In this document: in pieces, positions 22,331 through 28,304 of the stretch
Position numbering within the stretch: position 1 is the stretch's first letter
Layout: every line of letters starts with the position of its first letter
From: an uncultured Bacteroidia bacterium
GTDB lineage: Bacteria > Bacteroidota > Bacteroidia > Bacteroidales > UBA932
Length of the DNA stretch: 64,000 nt
Direction: 5' to 3'
NCBI GenBank assembly: GCA_902789245.1
Contig: CADAND010000004.1
Coordinates: 36,583 to 100,582 of the forward strand
Notes under the pieces: generated by a model
Databases searched by the model: none
Seen by the model: only the letters and a program-made list of their open reading frames with translations
What the model was told of the DNA's origin: nothing
Program-made: the position numbers and the translations under genes

Positions 22331-23682
22331 ACAAAGCCCTCCACCGCGAGATCCTGCGGCTGTCGGTGCCCAGCATCCTGGCCGGGATCACCGTGCCCCT
22401 GGTGGGCATGGTGGACACCGCTGTGGCAGGCCACCTGGGCGGCGACACGGCGGCGCAGATCGGCGCCATCTCCGTGGGCTCGATGGTGCTCTCGCTGCTG
22501 TACTGGACCTTCGGTTTCCTGCGCACCGGGACAGGCGGGCTCACGGCCCAGGCCTTCGGCCGGGGCGATTTCGCGGAGTGCGGGCACATCTTCCTGCGTG
22601 GCACGGGGCTCGCCCTGCTGGCTGCTTTCTTTGCCCTGGCGTTCCAGTGGCCCTTCTTCAAAGGGGTGATGCTGATTCCGGAAGCGACGGGCGGCGTGCG
22701 CGTCCTCGCGGAGCGCTACTTCTTCATCCGCATCTGGGCAGCGCCCGCGACGATGACGCTGATGACCCTGCGGGGGTGGTTCGTGGGGATGCAGAACTCC
22801 GTGAATCCGATGTGGATGGACCTGATCATCAACGCCGTCAATATCGGCGCGAGCATCCTGCTCGCCTTCGGCATCGGCCCCTGGCCGGGGCTCGGCTTCG
22901 CGGGCATCCCGCTCGGCACCGTGATCGCCCAGTACTGCGGGCTCCTGTACGGGCTGCTGGTCTGCCGCTTCAAATACGGGCGGAGCGTGTTCTCCCAGCT
23001 GCGGCGCAGCGATTTCGCCGGGCTGCTGCGCGACGGATCCCTGGGACGCTTCTTCCGGATGAACCTGGACCTGCTCGGCCGCTCGTTCTTCTTCATCCTG
23101 ATTTATATCGGTTTCACCATGATCGCCGCCGGCTACGGCGACGTCATGCTGGCCGCCAGCTCCATCCTGATGCAGCTGCTGATGTTCTTCAGCTATTTCA
23201 CCGACGGCTTCGCCTACGCCGGCGAGGCCCTGGCGGGCCGCTTCATCGGCGAGCGCGACGGCGTGATGCTGCGCCAGTCCGTGCGCTATGTCTTCGGCTG
23301 GAGCATGGCCCTGGCGGTGTTCTTCGCCTTCCTGTACGCGCTCGCCGGCTCGCCCGTCATCCGGCTGCTGACCAGCGATGAGACCGTCGTGCAGGCCTGC
23401 CGGCTGTTCCTGCCCTGGCTGCTGCTGATGCCGCCGCTGGGCTGCGCCGCCTTCACCTGGGACGGCATCTTCCTGGGGGCCACGGCCTCACGGGGCCTGA
23501 TGACCTCCATGGCCGGTGCGGCAGCCGCCTTCTTCGCCGTCTGGTATACAGGCAGATGGCTGCTGCAGCCAGCAGGCGCAACAGCCATCCACTTGCTTTT
23601 TGCCGCTTATTTCGCCCACCTCGCCTTCCGGACGGTCTGGCTCACGCTCCGCTACCGGAAAGAGGTGCTGGGACGTCTGTAG
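22327..23682 (+). CDS. MATE family efflux transporter
   Basis: A 451-residue multidrug and toxic compound extrusion protein of the inner membrane, probably twelve transmembrane helices. The N-terminal ILRLSVPSILAGITVPLVGM and VDTAVAGHLGGDTAAQIGAI are the standard start of the MATE_like/DinF group, with internal repeat of the two halves. The tail NPMWMDLIINAVNIGASILLA also fits. Such proteins export cationic compounds or metabolites in exchange for H+ or Na+. Translation is coupled to rsgA by a four-base overlap. An A-family repeat begins six bases after the stop and could terminate the operon. Confidence 0.93.
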   Translation: MNKALHREILRLSVPSILAGITVPLVGMVDTAVAGHLGGDTAAQIGAISVGSMVLSLLYWTFGFLRTGTGGLTAQAFGRGDFAECGHIFLRGTGLALLAAFFALAFQWPFFKGVMLIPEATGGVRVLAERYFFIRIWAAPATMTLMTLRGWFVGMQNSVNPMWMDLIINAVNIGASILLAFGIGPWPGLGFAGIPLGTVIAQYCGLLYGLLVCRFKYGRSVFSQLRRSDFAGLLRDGSLGRFFRMNLDLLGRSFFFILIYIGFTMIAAGYGDVMLAASSILMQLLMFFSYFTDGFAYAGEALAGRFIGERDGVMLRQSVRYVFGWSMALAVFFAFLYALAGSPVIRLLTSDETVVQACRLFLPWLLLMPPLGCAAFTWDGIFLGATASRGLMTSMAGAAAAFFAVWYTGRWLLQPAGATAIHLLFAAYFAHLAFRTVWLTLRYRKEVLGRL

Positions 23683-23687
23683 CCCAC

Positions 23688-23773
23688 TGGCGCCGAAAAG
23701 GGTCAAAAACGGCGCCACCCCCGGAAAATTCTTTGGGGGTGGCGCCAATATTCGGGATTGTCGGCTCCAAGGT
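23688..23773 (+). repeat. A-family palindromic repeat, copy 2
   Basis: GGCGCCGAAAAGGGTCAAAA, then the inner stem GGCGCCACCCCCGG / TTTGGGGGTGGCGCC, then ATATTCGGGATTGTCGGCTCC. It ends directly at the stop codon of the RAYT gene and starts six bases after the MATE stop. Almost identical in its centre to copy 4. Confidence 0.9.
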
Positions 23774-24661
23774 TCAGCCTTTTCTAGGATTCAAGATAGG
23801 TTCAATCTCCGAAAGCTTCAGGTGGACGACTCGTGCGATCTGCTTTGCTGTTGTCCCAGTTTCCTTTTTAAGAATACGGGCCAAAGACAGACGCTGCGAG
23901 ACGGTTAAATGGAGGATCCTGTCTTCTCCAAAGAGTTTCCCGGCCATCACTCTGGCGCGGGCAGCTATCTCGCCGTCCGGAAGGGAAACCTGGGTTTTGC
24001 GCATCTCCAGATTTACCTCCTCTTCGATTCGTTTGTTCAGGCAGAACTGATAGTCCTGTACTGAATCGAACTGCCTTTCCATCACGCTGTAATTGATATA
24101 ATCGCCAGGCCAAACCATACCATCAGGGAGAATCGTCCATTCTCCCGGGATCTCCTGTTTGCTGTTGAACAATCGTATCCTGGCTTTTCCGGAGAGGGAG
24201 CTTACCGGCTTTCCATAGTCCTTGATCCAGGTTGTTTCGGAAAACAGGAGTGACGCTGAGCTCCACCGATAGCCCGCAGGTGAAACAGCCATTCCGGCAG
24301 CAGTAGGATTCCGGTGGATATAGGCGATGGTCGACCGAAGACGTTCTCTGTCTGCAATCATCCAATGGCCGATATTCCATCTTTTCCCTTGCTTGCCTCC
24401 ATGATTCTGCAACCAACGCTCGGTCGCATTCTTATAGGTGTCCATAAAGAGAAGGCAATCCTCCTCTGACCCATACAAAATGAAATGGACATGGTTATCC
24501 ATCAAACAGAAGCAGATCACCTGTACAGGATTGTCCGGTTCCAGACGGCAAAGGCAGAGAGCAATCCGGTTGATGCCGGCAATGAATTCTTTCGAAGATC
24601 CGAAAAGGATATCCTCCTTGAGGCCTTCGGTAGCGCAATGATAAAAATGAAGTGTTTTCAT
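23774..24661 (-). CDS. REP-associated tyrosine transposase (RAYT, Y1/HUH family)
   Basis: A 295-residue single-strand DNA transposase of the IS200/IS605-related Y1 superfamily. The HUH motif is seen in FCLMDNHVHFILYG (His57, His59), and the catalytic tyrosine is Tyr114 in TIAYIHRNPTAAGM, followed by AGYRWSSASLLF, which is diagnostic of the TnpA-REP branch. The C-terminal 45 residues (LTVSQRLSLARILKKETGTT then AKQIARVVHLKL) resemble a DnaA-like helix-turn-helix, as in longer RAYTs. I chose the ATG at 24661 because it gives the usual N-terminus (MKTLHFYHC) and follows a weak TATCTTCC box; a start at 24709 is also open. RAYTs normally act on REP sequences and do not move as classical insertion elements. 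Base composition is lower in GC than its neighbours, suggesting acquisition. Confidence 0.92.
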   Translation of the reverse strand: MKTLHFYHCATEGLKEDILFGSSKEFIAGINRIALCLCRLEPDNPVQVICFCLMDNHVHFILYGSEEDCLLFMDTYKNATERWLQNHGGKQGKRWNIGHWMIADRERLRSTIAYIHRNPTAAGMAVSPAGYRWSSASLLFSETTWIKDYGKPVSSLSGKARIRLFNSKQEIPGEWTILPDGMVWPGDYINYSVMERQFDSVQDYQFCLNKRIEEEVNLEMRKTQVSLPDGEIAARARVMAGKLFGEDRILHLTVSQRLSLARILKKETGTTAKQIARVVHLKLSEIEPILNPRKG

Positions 24662-24753
24662 GTTTGTTACGTTTTGCGGGGAAGATAAGGAAAAACCTCC
24701 ATACTTCAAGGGTAGGAGGACGTTAAAAATACGTATTATACAGACCCCGCATC

Positions 24754-24844
24754 ATCTCGGCGCCAAAAAGGGGCAAAAACGGCGCCGACCGGGGTTTTGA
24801 AACCGGGGTCGGCGCCAATATTCGGGGTTTTCGGCTCCGAGATT
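24754..24844 (+). repeat. A-family palindromic repeat, copy 3
   Basis: Outer arms ATCTCGGCGCC...GGCTCCGAGAT, inner stem GGCGCCGACC/GGTCGGCGCC with GGTTTTGAAACC at the top. Compared with copies 2 and 4, the stem bases GAC/GTC replace ACC/GGT on both sides, a compensatory change. Lies between the RAYT and ogt genes. Confidence 0.92.
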
Positions 24845-24868
24845 TTCCAGTCAGGGTCGGGGTGTTCC

Positions 24869-25348
24869 TTATCGGCCGGAACCTTTTTCCAACAGTAAAA
24901 GACGGGCTTTGAGGTCGAGTCCGCCGGCATAGCCGGTCAGGCGGTTGTCCGCACCGATAACCCGGTGACAAGGTACAATCAAGGAAACGGGGTTATGTCC
25001 CACGGCCCCGCCAATGGCCCGGGGCGATGAGCCCAGCCGTCGCGCAAGTTCTCCATAACTGATATTCTCTCCGTAAGGGATTGTCAGCAGCTCCTTCCAA
25101 ACCGCCCGGCGGAAAGGGGTGCCACGAAGGTTCAGTCGGGGCGAGAACCCAGGGTCGGCGCCGCTAAAATAGACATCCAGCCAGTGGCAGGTCTCTTCGA
25201 AGACTGGTAACCAGCCCTCAGTAACATCGGCTCCCAGCGTGGAGGCAAAGTGCTTCTGCCCGTCCAGCCAAAGCCCGACCAGAGCGTCCCCTTCCCCGGC
25301 CATCGTAATCTGCCCCAGCGGGGACATGTGTTTCCATAGATAAACCAT
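24869..25348 (-). CDS. ogt: Methylated-DNA-[protein]-cysteine S-methyltransferase
   Basis: This suicidal repair protein transfers alkyl groups from O6-alkylguanine to its own cysteine. The protein is 159 residues, usual for the stand-alone Ogt form. The active site is IVPCHRVIGADNRLTGYAGG, with the acceptor cysteine in PCHRV. The helix-turn-helix and arginine finger region is TPFRRAVWKELLTIPYGENI and SYGELARRLGSSPRAIGGAV, also canonical. The N-terminal domain is short and variable. It is isolated between A-family repeats 3 and 4. A TACCTTTG box lies 10 bases upstream of the start. Confidence 0.95.
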   Translation of the reverse strand: MVYLWKHMSPLGQITMAGEGDALVGLWLDGQKHFASTLGADVTEGWLPVFEETCHWLDVYFSGADPGFSPRLNLRGTPFRRAVWKELLTIPYGENISYGELARRLGSSPRAIGGAVGHNPVSLIVPCHRVIGADNRLTGYAGGLDLKARLLLLEKGSGR

Positions 25349-25358
25349 CCTGTTTGAA

Positions 25359-25366
25359 CAAAGGTA
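25359..25366 (-). promoter_or_regulatory. -7 element for ogt
   Basis: TACCTTTG on the minus strand, perfect TAnnTTTG, 10 bases before the ATG. A-family repeat copy 4 starts six bases further upstream, just behind this promoter. Confidence 0.6.
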
Positions 25367-25372
25367 ATAAAA

Positions 25373-25462
25373 ATCTCGGCGCCGAAAAAGGCCGAAAACA
25401 GCGCCACCCCCGGAGAATTCTTTGGGGGTGGCGCCAATATTCGGGATTTTCGGCTCCAGGAT
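25373..25462 (+). repeat. A-family palindromic repeat, copy 4
   Basis: ATCTCGGCGCCGAAAAAGGC, stem GCGCCACCCCCGGAGAATTC with TTTGGGGGTGGCGCC, then TTCGGGATTTTCGGCTCC. Closest to copy 2. Lies between ogt and the repeat array that follows the NCS2 gene. Confidence 0.92.
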
Positions 25463-25475
25463 TCCCGGTCGGCTG

Positions 25476-25503
25476 GAGATTCCCGATCAGGTCGGGAATA
25501 ACG
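25476..25503. repeat. C-type palindrome ATTCCCGATCAGGTCGGGAAT
   Basis: ATTCCCGA-TCAG-TCGGGAAT is an almost perfect palindrome. A related copy (ATTCCTGATCAGGTCGGGGA on the minus strand) is read in frame inside atpB at 61901-61928. Confidence 0.8.
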
Positions 25504-25580
25504 GGTCAGTCGGGAATGACGGCCAGCCGGGAAGACGGGCCAGCCGGGAAGACGGGCCAGCCGGGAATGACGGTGAGCCG
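25501..25580. repeat. Tandem 16-18 bp repeat array
   Basis: Four and a half units of ACGGGYCAGYCGGGAAKG (units at 25501, 25519, 25535, 25552, partial 25570). The array touches the stop codon of the NCS2 permease gene and continues from the C-type palindrome, so the units may derive from half of it. Confidence 0.85.
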
Positions 25581-25581
25581 T

Positions 25582-26922
25582 CTAGATCAGGATGTAACGC
25601 AGAATGAACAGGCCGGCGAGAATCCACATCGGGACGGAAATCTCCTTGTAGCGGCCGGCGATGGCGTGGATGACCACGTAGGAGATCACGCCCATCAGGA
25701 TGCCGTCGGAGATGCTGCAGGAAAGAGGGATCACGATGATGGTCAGGAAGGCGGGGATGCTCTTGGCGAAGTCGTCCCACTGGATGCGCTTGACCGCCGG
25801 CATCATCATCACGCCGACGACGATCAGGGCCGGGGCCGTGGCGGCGCTCGGAATAGACAGGAAGAACGGCGAGAAGAACAGGGCCAGCGCGAAGCACACT
25901 GCCGTGGAGAAGGCGGTCAGGCCCGTGCGGCCGCCGGCACCGATACCGGCAGCGCTCTCCACGTAGGTCGTCGTCGTGTTGGTGCCCAGGCAGGCGCCGC
26001 AGATCGTGGCCACGGAGTCCGCCATGAACATCTTCTCCAGGTCATCCACCTCATCCTTCTCGATCATGCTCTCCCCCTGGTAGACGCCGATGATGGTTCC
26101 CATCGTGTCGAAAATGTCCAGGAGCAGCAGCGTAAACACGACCACCAGCATATCCCAGGTCAGGATCTGGGAGAACTCGAACTTGCAGAAAATCGGAGAA
26201 ATGCTCTGCGGCATCGATATCATCTGCACGAAGCCGGTCTCCGTTCGGGCCAGCTGCGTCACGGGAGCGCCCGTCGCCGGGTCGATGACCACCAGACCGA
26301 TGAACGTGGAGACGATGATTCCGATGAGCACGCCGCCGTTCACCCGGAGCATGACCAGGGCGGCCGTGACCATCAGGCCGAGCATCGCCACGAGGGCCGT
26401 CCCCTGGGAGATCTTGCCCAGCGAGACGAGGGTGGATTCAGAATCGACGATGATGCCGGCGTTCTGGCAGCCGAGGAAGGCGATGAACAGGCCGATACCC
26501 GCACCGATGGCCTTCTTCAGCGTACCCGGGATGGCGGTAATCAGCCAGGTACGGACTTTCGTTACCGTCAGGATGACGAAGATAATGCCCTCCAGGAGCA
26601 CGGCTGTCAGGGCAAACTGCCAGGAGTAGCCCATCCCCAGACAGATTGTATAGACAAAGAAAGCGTTCAGGCCCATGCCGGGAGCCAGGGCGAACGGTTT
26701 CTTGGCATAGAACGCCATCATCAGCGTGCCGGCGATGGCCGCAAGGGCCGTGGCGGAAAAGACCGCCCCGCCGGGCATCTCCTTCAGCTCGCTGAAGATA
26801 CTCGGGTTGACGGCCAGGATATAGGCCATCGTCAGGAAAGTCGTGACGCCGGCCAGAATCTCCGTCCGGACATTGTGCTTGCCCGTCTCGAAGCCGAAAG
26901 CCTTATTCAAGAAATTCGACAT
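25582..26922 (-). CDS. NCS2 family nucleobase permease
   Basis: A 446-residue inner membrane transporter of the AzgA/PbuG-type (COG2252) branch of NCS2, which imports adenine, hypoxanthine or guanine with H+. Visible traits are MSNFLNKAFGFETGKHNVRT and EILAGVTTFLTMAYILAVNP at the N-terminus, LAPGMGLNAFFVYTIC, GTNTTTTYVESAAGIGAGGR and TGLTAFSTAVCFALALF, which are signatures of this branch. Around 12-14 hydrophobic segments follow. It is the last gene of an operon with the Tsx-like barrel (12 bases upstream) and apt, which strongly supports a purine substrate. A repeat array lies immediately after the stop. Confidence 0.94.
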   Translation of the reverse strand: MSNFLNKAFGFETGKHNVRTEILAGVTTFLTMAYILAVNPSIFSELKEMPGGAVFSATALAAIAGTLMMAFYAKKPFALAPGMGLNAFFVYTICLGMGYSWQFALTAVLLEGIIFVILTVTKVRTWLITAIPGTLKKAIGAGIGLFIAFLGCQNAGIIVDSESTLVSLGKISQGTALVAMLGLMVTAALVMLRVNGGVLIGIIVSTFIGLVVIDPATGAPVTQLARTETGFVQMISMPQSISPIFCKFEFSQILTWDMLVVVFTLLLLDIFDTMGTIIGVYQGESMIEKDEVDDLEKMFMADSVATICGACLGTNTTTTYVESAAGIGAGGRTGLTAFSTAVCFALALFFSPFFLSIPSAATAPALIVVGVMMMPAVKRIQWDDFAKSIPAFLTIIVIPLSCSISDGILMGVISYVVIHAIAGRYKEISVPMWILAGLFILRYILI

Positions 26923-26934
26923 GTTGTCCGAGGA

Positions 26935-27684
26935 CTAGAAGACCCACTTGATACCGGCGCAGGGACGGCACCAGAAGCCTCTTGCAGTGCCGAAATCGAA
27001 AGAGAGCTCGACTTCTCCGCCGACGTTAAGGTTGTCGCAGCCGAAGTGCCGGCCGACGTTGTACCAGAGCTGGGGCTCGGAGATGAATACGGTGTGGGAC
27101 ACCTCGGGAAGGATGGTCCCGCCGTGGTCGGTGAAGAGCGTGTGATCCTCCCACCAGAAATCGGCAAAGCCGGAGAAGCGGAGGCCCTGCACGCCGAAAA
27201 GATCCTGGAGGCCCCACACGAAGGTGAGCTGCACCGGTGCCTTCTGGGTGGTGTAGGCGATCTTCTTGAAGAGGACCTTGAAATTGAAAGTATTCTTGTA
27301 GTCGACGCTGTGCAGGAAATAATCCAGACCGACGAGGAATGCGCTCTTGATCTCATACCCCTTGTAGACACCGCCGTTGTATTCGACATGGAGGCTCAGC
27401 GGGGCAATGGCGCTGTTCTGCCAGAAATTGAGGCAGCGGGCGATCTCGAAGTAAGTGCCGCTCGGCGCATAGACCTGGTTCTTGCTGTCCCGCGTGTTGA
27501 AGTCGTGGTCGATGAAGAAGAAGGTGTTGCCCCAGTTGTCGTTGTAGAAGCCTTCGACGGTCGTCGTCACGTGCTGACGGTCGGAACCGAAGTCATAGAA
27601 AATCTGGAGGTTGGTCTGCGCTTTTGCTCCTTGAGCAAACAGCAATGCGGCGGAGGTGACCGCCATCAGGAATACATTTTTCAT
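26935..27684 (-). CDS. DUF5020/Tsx-like outer membrane channel
   Basis: A 249-residue exported protein with a clear signal peptide (MKNVFLMAVTSAALLFAQGA then KAQ). The rest alternates in amphipathic strands with many aromatic residues and ends in GIKWVF, the C-terminal phenylalanine typical of outer membrane barrels. Features such as YDFGSDRQHVTTTVEGFYND, WWEDHTLF and FISEPQLWYNVG resemble the DUF5020 family, which is related to the nucleoside channel Tsx. The call rests on recognition by eye. Position between apt and the NCS2 permease suggests that it admits nucleobases or nucleosides across the outer membrane. This role is inferred. Confidence 0.75.
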   Translation of the reverse strand: MKNVFLMAVTSAALLFAQGAKAQTNLQIFYDFGSDRQHVTTTVEGFYNDNWGNTFFFIDHDFNTRDSKNQVYAPSGTYFEIARCLNFWQNSAIAPLSLHVEYNGGVYKGYEIKSAFLVGLDYFLHSVDYKNTFNFKVLFKKIAYTTQKAPVQLTFVWGLQDLFGVQGLRFSGFADFWWEDHTLFTDHGGTILPEVSHTVFISEPQLWYNVGRHFGCDNLNVGGEVELSFDFGTARGFWCRPCAGIKWVF

Positions 27685-27707
27685 CCTATGTAACTAACTA
27701 GATTCTG

Positions 27708-28232
27708 TCATACTTTGATTACGGTGGTCACGTCAACGCCCTCCGGCAGGGCGTCCCGCCCCGGGAGGCCTTCAATCTCGATATTGAAATTGATGTAGAT
27801 GGCCTTGGGGTTGAACTTCCGGACCAGTTTGTAGGCGGCGCCCATCGTGCCGCCCGTGGCGAGCAGGTCGTCGTGGATCAGCACCACGTCGTCGGGCGTA
27901 ATGGCGTCCTGGTGGATTTCGATGGTGTCGCGGCCATACTCCTTGACGTAGGACTGGCTGACCACCTCGGCGGGGAGCTTGCCCGGCTTGCGGGCCATCA
28001 CGAAGCCGGCGCCCAGCCGGACCGCCAGCGCCGGGCCCATGATGAAGCCGCGGGACTCCAGGCCGACCACCTTGGTGATGCCTTTGTCCTTGTACATCTC
28101 ATAGAGCGTGTCTTCGAGTTCTCGAAGGCTCGCCGCATCTTTGAACATAGTCGTGACATCCCAGAAGAGGATGCCTTTTTTCGGGAAATCCGGAATGGTC
28201 CGGAGACTCGCTTTCAGGCTTTCAATGCTCAT
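27708..28232 (-). CDS. apt: Adenine phosphoribosyltransferase
   Basis: This cytoplasmic enzyme makes AMP from adenine and PRPP. At 174 residues it has the usual length. The motifs are SLRTIPDFPKKGILFWDVTT at the N-terminus, GLESRGFIMGPALAVRLGAG, the KPGKLPAEVVSQSYVKEYG hood segment, and the PRPP-binding loop VVLIHDDLLATGGTMGAAYK. It leads the operon apt-DUF5020-NCS2, with 23 bases to the next gene. The promoter (TACCTTCG, 28251-28258) is divergent from that of rnr. A much longer open frame on the same strand extends upstream under rnr but is antisense artefact. Confidence 0.96.
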   Translation of the reverse strand: MSIESLKASLRTIPDFPKKGILFWDVTTMFKDAASLRELEDTLYEMYKDKGITKVVGLESRGFIMGPALAVRLGAGFVMARKPGKLPAEVVSQSYVKEYGRDTIEIHQDAITPDDVVLIHDDLLATGGTMGAAYKLVRKFNPKAIYINFNIEIEGLPGRDALPEGVDVTTVIKV

Positions 28233-28250
28233 AGTGAAACTATCAACACA

Positions 28251-28258
28251 CGAAGGTA
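28251..28258 (-). promoter_or_regulatory. -7 element for the apt operon
   Basis: TACCTTCG on the minus strand, 18 bases before the apt start; a common variant of TAnnTTTG. Confidence 0.5.
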
Positions 28259-28280
28259 CGGATTTTCCATGAGAATTCGT

Positions 28281-28288
28281 TACCTTTG
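28281..28288 (+). promoter_or_regulatory. -7 element for rnr
   Basis: TACCTTTG, a perfect match, 16 bases before the rnr start chosen at 28305. This argues against the in-frame ATG at 28269, which lies upstream of the box. Confidence 0.6.
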
Positions 28289-28304
28289 TCCTGAATATTT
28301 GATT

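Larger units (their letters stand above)
23688..24844. mobile_element. RAYT gene flanked by A-family REP elements (REPtron-like unit)
   Basis: Two direct copies of the 90-bp A repeat (23688-23773 and 24754-24844) bracket a single transposase gene transcribed leftwards. The left copy ends against the transposase stop codon, and the right copy lies about 90 bases beyond its start. This is the arrangement known for REP-associated tyrosine transposases in enterobacteria and pseudomonads. Two more copies lie within 6 kb (19471-19557 and 25373-25462). Confidence 0.8.

Noticed and set aside
23688-24844. Classical IS200/IS605 insertion sequence
   Set aside because: The AYIHRNP...YRWSSA signature, extra C-terminal domain and flanking long REP-like repeats fit a RAYT better; no accessory TnpB gene is present.
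25130-25170. Possible A-family fragment within ogt (GGGTCGGCGCC)
   Set aside because: Only 11 bases match and the protein segment (YFSGADPGF) is normal for Ogt, so it is likely chance.
25501-25580. CRISPR array
   Set aside because: Units of 16-18 bp are directly adjacent with no spacers, and no cas genes are nearby.
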